DNA from: Alisma plantago-aquatica
Lineage: Eukaryota; Streptophyta; Magnoliopsida; Alismatales; Alismataceae
Reading direction: 5' to 3'
Assembly: GCA_963693085.1 (NCBI GenBank)
Contig: OY856410.1
Coordinates: forward strand, 560,717,906 to 560,781,905
DNA: 64,000 nucleotides
The translations under genes and the position numbers were made by a program. Every line of letters starts with the position of its first letter. Positions within the stretch are counted from its first letter, which is position 1. Shown piece after piece: positions 55,284 to 64,000 of the stretch. The notes below the pieces were generated by a model. It saw nothing but the letters and a program-made list of their open reading frames with translations, did not search any database and was not told where the DNA came from.

Positions 55284-57009
55284 GATTGTAACCATACCAT
55301 GGGAGAAAAGATCACCTAAACATGAAACATATAGGACACAACTTAATTCACCAAACACTTTGTATAAGGCAACAAATCAATGAACTAATAAGAGATCTTT
55401 ATGAAATGACACCCACCATGACACTAATCTATTTTGAAATGGCACCCTAGAGTTTCTAATTATCTTTTATCTTAGAACAAGACATGTTGAATCATACAAG
55501 AGGTTAATCTCAACAACTAGCCCAAAAAAATTTAAAATTTAGGTGCTGGCAGAAACACATGCCAACAAGACACATAAACAACAAAAGGAAATCTGAATGA
55601 GTAGAGTTATTGATTATGATGGAGATCGATTGGGGTTCAAACTATTGTGCAATATTTATTTAGTGTGTTCCTCACTATTCTTATAACAATGGCTTCATCT
55701 CTGGCATCAAGACCATTAAGTAGGTGCATCCTTTATTATTATCAATGGGTTGTCTACATGTTCAACAAAATAGTTAGTCACTTGATTTCTTCAGTTGATA
55801 GTCCATTTATACTAGGCATTCCACCTATTGATTCACTCAATGATTTGTTCTTTTCTTGTTATCTATCTCATATTATGGGGTTGTCTTAGACAACTACTTG
55901 TACATATTTTTTCTTCTCCAATGGGCTACCCTATAGTGGATGTTCTACTACTACTCTTTGGATTTTTTCTGGTCTAGTCTAATTTCTTTTTACATGATCT
56001 ATGGTCAACTTCTTCTTATTGGGTGGGGATTGGGCTGGGATGAAGGCATTGGTTCATAAATCTCTCTCTCACTATTCCATGATGATGACCTTGCATCTCA
56101 AGACAGGAGTGCCTCGGCCTAAAATCTCCTTATAGGTTAGCCTTGAGGTTTGCTCTATGGTTGTTCATTGGAAGGTGTCTGGTGTAGTTTCTAGCTATCC
56201 TATACGGGATATCTACCCTCTTCACTTTTATGATATGCCTAAAAAGAGTTGCGGCAATCATCAAATATCTACAATCAGTTGCAACTCTCTACATTGGTGA
56301 TTACAACTCTGTATTTCTTTGAAGGTGGCTCCATAGATATATAACTAGATATGGTTCTTTACTATGTGTTGGATATTGCAAAATGTTGTGTATATGACAA
56401 AATATAAAAAAGAAAAAAAATTGAATGCTAAATAAAGCTTAAATAATTGAGAACACTAGGTAAAATATTGCACTAGCAAATGAATAGAACTCAAAACCAT
56501 GAAAGTCTGATTGGTTTCTCATAGTTTCCTAGAGAACATGGGAATAAGATCCTCTTATTAGTTTTCCATTAATGGTTTCATGAAATTTAGGTGTTCAAGA
56601 TCTAGTGACTTCTATGGAGTTACATAAGTATATAAAATATATTTTACACCTAAAATTACCAATCTCATGGAGACCAACCAAACTCAAATTTTAGACCCTG
56701 AACTTGAGTTCTCAGAATATGATATTTTGATAAATTCACACAAATAATGAGAGCAACCAACACGACAATAAGAACATCAAGGTCATTCTTTCAATATTGT
56801 GAAGGTACCATACAAACATATTTTCCTCTTGATCTGACTATTATAGTAGATTTAGAATTTGAGGCAACAACTGAAAATGTCAAGCAAGTCTCCTTTCCAA
56901 AACCAAATCTAAATACTAGATTTTGAACCTTTCCTATTAGATTCAATGGGTGTCTTCACATTTAGAAACAACATGGTTGGAAGAGGAGGAGGCTGATACA
57001 GACAGGATT
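55284..57009. other. Unit tail with nearly invariant block (copy 2)
   Basis: Counterpart of 27567-29285. The invariant block is 55689-56106. The homology ends at AGGATTT (57009), after which copy 1 enters the next array and copy 2 enters unrelated sequence. Confidence 0.5.
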
Positions 57010-60000
57010 TATAAGAAGTAACATGAAATTAAAATCCAATATCTTATTCGGGTTCTTTAGGAAGTTTGAATTTCTATATCAAAATCCTTCATGATAACAA
57101 AACCAGAACTAGATGCAGTGCATTCACTAAGGGCCTCACTCTCCTCTACCACCCCTACAACAAACTGATATAGGATGAGTGGAGGAGCAGGTCGTAGGAT
57201 TGGAAGTAGGAAAACAATGGGGTGGTGAGCAATAAGTATAAAGCATGTGGGTGTGGAGGAGGCTATAAGAGGAATAATAGGTGATCAAATAAGTTGGCAG
57301 ACAGAGAAGAAACACAAGATAGAGGATGCAGCAAGAGGAGGTGTTCACAATGCACTCCTTGGTATAGGCCTCAAAAGTTCAGTGAAATCTTCATCATGGA
57401 TTCACTATCATATTGAAAGAGACAATGTGTGATCATGTTTTCTTTTTGTTTAGATTCATATATTTATCTTGATGATCCATATATGAAAATAAAAACACAA
57501 GCTCCTAGTTCAAATTGAAATTCTTGAAGAAGATCCATATGTTCTTTCTCTACACCCAAATATGATATTTTTGTCACCTATCAAATATACTATTCTTCCA
57601 CACGTTAAAATCAATCCACCTATTATGTCTCTTATCATTATATTGGAAGTTGGTCCAATGCACCAACTAGTAAAAGGGGAAAGGGGAAACTAATTACTAT
57701 ACATCATACAAATTATTTTTTGTTGGCTTTGTTGAGTCATTCAAATGAACCACACAATTTGTTAGCAAAAAACTTACCAATTCAAATTGATTCTCAATTT
57801 ATCATATGCCTTCTCAAGTAAAGTGTGTATTTCAACCAGTTCATTAAGAACTAAACTTACAATTATAGTGATTGACCCTTACATTTATTCATAGATTTTG
57901 CATAACTTTAAATTACCAGCCATCTATTTAGACATTTTGGTGGAAAGGTACCTCATTCCGTGCATGTAGAAAAATAGGGGTGTTGGACATTGCAGAAAAC
58001 CCAAGGGCTAGTAATAGTAGCTCCTTAAAATATTGAGTATCATCTGAGGCCAAGAATTCCTTTGTTTCACCTAGTTTCTATTGAATTGGTCACAACTTTC
58101 TCAAGAAGAGGTCACCAAGGGTTGGAGCAATCAACAGAACTAATTGCTGGCTCCCAAATATGCCATACACCAAAACCTTTGACTTGAACTTCCCAAGTTG
58201 ACAGCTCAGCTAGGATACAATTTAAAGACGAACAATCATATAGTTGATATTTGAACTATTACGAATATAAGCATAACTTCAATATCATTATCAAGTTCCT
58301 ATATCATACATAAATTGTTAATGGAAGAAACTCATTCTCAAGGTCAGTCATTCGTTCTTTTAAGTGAGGATGGGGGTATTATTATGTAATTTTCCTAACT
58401 TTTTCCCCTTTTTTGTTCATTTTCTTGTCCATTCCCTCTACTTTGGTGATCATGAGGTCCTTGTTCCTTCAAGAAACAAATGGAAAAGAATAATATTCTA
58501 GTGATATAGAAAAAGATAAAGTCCCAAACGTTGGACAAATCCTTGAACCCCACTCTAAAGGGATACTTTGAATGAAATAAGGAAGAATATGTGGCATTTA
58601 AAGAGTACAAGGTCAAATTCTATAACAGAGTTGATGCTTATGCAAAAATCCCATGAATAATGTCAAACAATATCACTAGTTTTTTGTTTCAAAATTAGAT
58701 ACATATAGAACATGGATCAATATTTGTTCAGCTTCATGTTTTGTAGCACCATAAAAACATCTCATATATATGTACATGTCTACCAACAGAAAAGAAGTAC
58801 AACAACAATATGGTGACATCTACAAAATAAAGACCAATGAAATTGCACGAAAACAATATCCCATTAGCATGAATGGAGGAACTTGACACTCCAAATGCGG
58901 GATTAAATGCAATATCCACTACTAATATTTAATAATAATTTTGTTTTGTAAAGAAAATACATATATTAAATTACCTGAGGAGAACGAAGCAGTCTGGTGG
59001 TCTAGTGTTCAATATTAATAACCCCAACATCAAAACGAGGATTGATTACACTACATTTGTTCAATCTCCCATTCAGTTCGGCAATAATATTCCCAACACA
59101 GTGGCCAAATAGATTGAATAGGGTGAAGAAGAGCTATAACAACTAGATTCAGAAGAATGTATGTATATTATTGGAACAAACCATGATTCTACACACAAGA
59201 ATTAACTTGATGATGAATTTGGAAGAAGGCATGATCATTACTTGTTGTTTCCCTCATTTCTCAGCATTGTACATCCTCTTGAGAGTGTCATTCAAAACAC
59301 TAACTTCCACCATTTTAGTATGAAAGTAATAAAAGAATAGCAACATGTTAGATTTGTCTATGTATAGCAGTTTTCCAATCCTTCGATAGCTAGTAATGCT
59401 TGTGTGTAATTAGTATATCAGTATATGACATAGGATGAAGTTTAGGTACAAGCTATAAAACTAGGAAAGAAAAAAAACACAGGACAAACATCACATAACT
59501 AAATAGTCTAGTAGCAAAGACATGTAGGAAAAAATAAACGTAGATTTATAGTAGAACTTCTGAGAGTTTATCGATGAATCTGAATTATATAGATTTTAAT
59601 TCACATTTACTATTAAATCCACCAAAGCATTGCAAACATATAAACCACAATGGAAGTAAGTGAAGCATGACACTCAAGAAACATTTTTTTGGAACATTTT
59701 CACAAGCAATTATCAAAATTCTCAGTGGAAAAGCAAAAATGCATAAAAGAGGACATAAGTTAATATCCTAAGGTTCCATTTGGATGTATAACTTGCAAAA
59801 GGTGAAGCTTATAACATTAGAAGACATGATGCAATAAGTAGGGAATCTTATTGGATATAACATAGCAAATACCTTTACCACAAAATATGCATGTTACTAT
59901 CTTGCCATCACAAGTATGATGCTCTTCTAAATTATTTGAGTGGTCACTCTAGTTTTGTCAATTACATGCATCTTGCATGTCAAAATCACAAGGAAGGGGA

Positions 60001-63000
60001 TTTCTAAATGTAAATGGCAAAAGGGAATCATGTTAATTACATGTTGAAAGTAGTATCTGATGCAATCAAGAATCGGTATCATCAGATTCATAGCTTAATA
60101 CCTTTTTCATGAAATGCATGTTCACATACAACAACCTCTTCTCTAAGATTCTCTATTCATCAGGATCTACCCATGTACATGGAGAGCATAAAAACCTCTC
60201 CAGCAACCTCTATTCACCAAGATACTCACCTGTGCATCAGGGATGTTCATGATGAGGATAAACTTACATGAGATTTCCCTTTTAGGAACTAATAACAAGG
60301 AAGCTTTACCTCCATTTAAGCACCTATAGCAGTCAGGTATCTAGATAGAACTGACATACATACAGAAGTATTTGCTTCTCCTATAAGATGGTAGATGGTG
60401 TGTTGGGTTGGGGGAAGGGGTCTTTTTATACTTTCTTTCTTCCTTACTTTAGAAAATGTCCTCAATAGGGAAGCTACTAAGCCTTTCATGGGAGTCGAAT
60501 GGTGTGGGTTATTATCAAGGGTTGGATATAGAGGTCAGGCACTACATGATCTTGGTTAGAGTTAGAAACTTTTCTAATGGAATGGAATGAGCCACAAATT
60601 TGTCATAAATTTAGATAATGCATATGACCAAATATCAAGGAAAATGCCTTTAGAGAAAAAAGTTACCCTAGCCTAGAATATTGACTTGATTAAGATATGT
60701 ATAATAGCTCAGTTGTAGATGATTTTAGAAATGAATGAAATGTGTATTAAACCTTATATTAGACATTCTTGTCCTACCCTAAGGCTGTAAATTTTGACTC
60801 TTTCTATTTTAGAAAAAATAATAGATCTATCTAGGATGAATGTGTTGATACCAAGTGTTGCATGTCCCTTTCTTCAACTATTTGTTTTAGCTAAAATTTC
60901 AAAGAACCTTTCGAGGTTGATGTTAAGTTTTAGGAAAACTTTGAAAGTTTTGCATAATCATCAGCATTGAAGAGTGGTGGATATTGATATACATGTGTAC
61001 AAACACACAAAGATCATTCTATTAGATACCAACACTGTATTCTCAATTCTTACCCTTGAAATCTTAAGTTTCATTCAAAATATCTTCTATGTCAAGAAAG
61101 AAATCCATTTCTAGTAGATTGACATGTATATGCCTCCAAGTGTAAGAATCTTATAATCATAAAGAGATATTTTTTTTCAAATCAAAATATGGAATTCATA
61201 ACTCAGTGTATATCCTACTGAAATACAAATAATAGCATAAACTTGTTAACTTCCTCTAGCATTTGGCAGGCACTAATTGAACCTTTAATTCCACACTAAA
61301 GTGCCATAATCATGTAAGAAATTAGAATACTCCTGATAACATATTCAGATAAATGGTCATCCCATAATCCTTCATAGCCATTTTGACTATATCCTCTGAT
61401 ATAGCTATAGTAAAACAAAGAAATGATGATTATGTTGTCACACAATGATAGTAGTAACATTACGAGTGTTAGTTATCAAAATCAAGAGTCACATACAACA
61501 TGTTGTATTGTGATACGTAAATCAAAATAAATAGTCATTCAGATGTAGTAAAAACCTCATAATATTTTGGAGCATTTCAAAAAGTTGAATGTTCTGATAC
61601 AAAAGGAAAGTTGGATCTTTATACAAAAATGATACTAATGTGATTAAGTAATAAAAAAAGATACATTGGATAGTATAAGTAGCCAAAATCTAAATCCACA
61701 ATTATCAAGTTTAACAAGTGCTTGAGTATACAAAATGTGGGCTTCATTTGCATAATTAAAGCAATTTGTAGATAACCCTTTTTTAGAAGCCATGTCATCG
61801 TGAATAATAATTTCTGGAAACACCATATTGATTATATTAAATTCTTTAAATGAGACTCCTTAGATTATTAGCTAAATATCCAGACGTCACTAGTCCTACT
61901 ATTGATAATCAAACAATGAGTGTTGGGAGGATAAGATACAATGTGAGCAAGGTTAGATTTGAGATGGGACCAGTAGAGGTATATCTTCTAAATAGGACCA
62001 GTAGGAGGTCAAGAGTTCCTTTGGAAAATTGACAAAAGTATCTTGATATAGGCTTTGGCAAGAATAGTCACAAGTTCTTCAAATTTTGAATCATCAATGT
62101 ATAATTTACAAAGTTTTCATTTAATGAATGTTACACCTAAATTTTGCAAGAAACATGTAGAATACCCAAATTCAATGAGTTATTCACAAATTTCACAAAT
62201 TAACATTGAACTTACCAAATTCCTTATATATTTTATGAACTATTCACTTACAAAAGGAGAACATGATACATGATTTTGCATTTGGGAATAGAGAATCAAT
62301 GAAAAAATCTTGTGTGCGCACATAAATAATTATAGGATGATGTGTTTATCATGTGTATATATGTATATGTGTGTGATATTTGTATGTATGTACACACATA
62401 TACTGTAATTTCTAAATTTTTTATCCAATTTTTACCCAAAATTTTGGCCTAACTTTTAAAGAATCTTTGTCAAATTTTAACCAAATTTTCTACATATTTC
62501 TTGAATACCAAATTTTTTGAACTCAATCAAATGAATCCTAAATCCCTAATTTGTGACTGTGATGGTGAGTAATTAAAGGAGGTTGTGGATGGATATATCT
62601 GGGACTATGATTAGTGAAAGCAAAGTGATGTCCTCCATTTTGTTTAGGTAATAAAAGTGAAAGGCTACCTTTAGCTTCAATGAAGAAGCTCCCAAGAAAT
62701 GTTAGGGGTTTAAGGACAATATGGTAAGAAGTAGATCGTTGTCTATGTGAATCATGAGAATCAAACATTATTTTTTTCCAAAAGATAAAAATGGAAGGCA
62801 AGATGAGTAGTATATGGCTTGAATTAGGTGCTAGAATCTGCCACAATAAGTTCCAATGATTCCATGGGACAAATGAGAGTGACACAGGTGACATGGAATG
62901 TTTTGACAAATAGACCTCTAGACATTATAAATTTAATTTCTATGCAGATCTCAAATGATTAGGCCAAGATATTTCCCTTCAAATCATAGTTCATAAGAAC

Positions 63001-64000
63001 CTAAAAATGTAACTAATACAAAAAGCAATCTTCTAGCAGTTTAAGACATGAATCTAATAATACATTTCTTGGAATAATAGAGAGTAGGCTTAACACTTTG
63101 TACCACTATTTCAATTCATCCAGTATAAGGTGTAAATACATATGTCAACTGTGCACAATTGTTTTGGATGACCAATAGTTGATGCTATAGGTTTCTCATT
63201 TGAATTGTTTTACAAATAGCATTCACCCACACAACACAAAAGCTATTTGTGTGAGTTTATTTCAATGGAAAAATAGAAATCCACTCCTACTTTAGTGATT
63301 TGAAAAGCAAGTTCTTGATCTAGAATGACATAATACTTCAAGCAACTACTCTTTTTTTTGGTGGGGGTCTATCCATTGAGTTAAGGAACTCAAATCATTG
63401 AGGTGGGATTTGTTTTTAGTGGTTCGAGTTTCTTTTTAGGGTGTCTGTGTGTAAGTTTTGGGGTCTATTTGAGTCTCCTTACTTGCATAGTCTTTTACGA
63501 TTTTTTTCGTTGTACATTCATTCATATGTTAGTACAATTAAGGCCTAACTATCCTTCAATATAGATGATGTATTAAGTGATTATTAGTGGCATGCATACA
63601 AGTGTCTTGGAATGTGTACAAGTGTCTTTTCCACATATAGCAGGAGAAGGAAAGCACACCCAATCTCTTACCAGTCATAAATCACATATTACATAAATCA
63701 ATGTCTTTCTTATAAGCATTAACTTCATCTTAATGCAACTTTAAAGACATATGAGCCAATCATGTAGACTACATCAAATGTCACCCAACATTATGCTTAC
63801 ATATCAGTTATAGAAAAACACAATGAAATGAACACAAATGATAAAAATTTGATCCCAAAAAAAAATCTTAGCACAACTGTAAAATTCTGGACCAAATCTA
63901 GTACAATAACAAAAAAATTAAAATACTCTATCATAAATGTAATACAAGAAAGTTACAAACCTATTACAATGTCTTCAACACCAAAGACCTTAGGTGCATA
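57010..64000. other. AT-rich flank, no gene recognised
   Basis: Seven kilobases with only short frames. The longest are 62538-62909 (-, 123 codons, His/Ser-rich, no domain), 57136-57348 (-) and 61850-62032 (+). A GT/TA-rich simple repeat is at about 62345-62405 and an imperfect ~60-bp repeat at about 60130-60235. No LTR pair, primer site, tRNA or pol motif was seen. Confidence 0.4.

Larger units (their letters stand above)
29286..57009. repeat. Tandem segmental duplication, copy 2 (split by insertion)
   Basis: Consists of 29286-31516 and 48703-57009, homologous to 18515-20357 and 20353-29285. The interruption is exactly the Athila/Tat element at 31517-48702. Copy 2 has ten array monomers against eight, lacks ~590 bp corresponding to 21987-22576, and has an expanded GAT microsatellite. 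Confidence 0.88.

Noticed and set aside
62538..62909. 123-codon minus-strand frame as a host gene
   Set aside because: No recognisable domain, promoter or splice context; length is within chance for AT-rich DNA.

Overview
This 64 kb window is plant nuclear DNA, almost certainly angiosperm. It holds no host gene that I can recognise. The plant call rests on the element types: Athila/Tat-type Ty3 retrotransposons, a Sirevirus-type Ty1/copia element with an initiator-Met primer site, a CACTA DNA transposon, and a stretch that looks plastid-derived. It resembles repeat-rich, gene-poor chromatin built by nested insertion and duplication. Species cannot be read from the sequence.

Layout. 1-1400: an orphan satellite monomer and a decayed Ty3 chromovirus-like fragment (+). 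3785-6880: a decayed minus-strand Athila/Tat-like element (LTR-like block, primer site, gag remnant), with a probable plastid-DNA insert at 5020-5560. 7259-13497: a young, structurally complete minus-strand Sirevirus-like LTR element with a perfect 5-bp target duplication (ATTAA). It encodes only gag and lacks protease, integrase, RT and RNase H. It sits in the integrase of an older minus-strand copia fragment (13498-14823). 14824-18510: non-coding DNA with motif clusters and a 478-bp-offset direct repeat.

18515-57009: a 10.8 kb tandem segmental duplication. Each copy starts with a ~170-bp tandem array (8 monomers in copy 1, 10 in copy 2). This is followed by blocks carrying 32-bp repeats and TATA-like sequences, ~117-bp repeats, a retroelement leader with two primer-site-like sequences, and a broken gag. 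Copy 2 is split by a 17.2 kb minus-strand Athila/Tat-type element (31517-48702; 2.5 kb LTRs; gag-PR-RT-RH-INT remnants). A 4.76 kb CACTA transposon (41162-45925; TSD GTT) is in turn inserted near the start of that element's gag. 57010-64000 is AT-rich with nothing recognisable.

History inferred from nesting: the tandem duplication came first, then the Athila/Tat insertion into copy 2, then the CACTA insertion into its gag. Separately, the gag-only Sirevirus-like element entered an old copia element recently (its LTRs differ by roughly 1.5% by eye). The main candidates for new biology are the gag-only Sirevirus-like element with palindromes in its LTRs and its interior, the satellite-bearing duplicated unit, and a nearly invariant ~420 bp block inside the otherwise 5-6% diverged duplication. 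All identities and divergences were estimated by eye.
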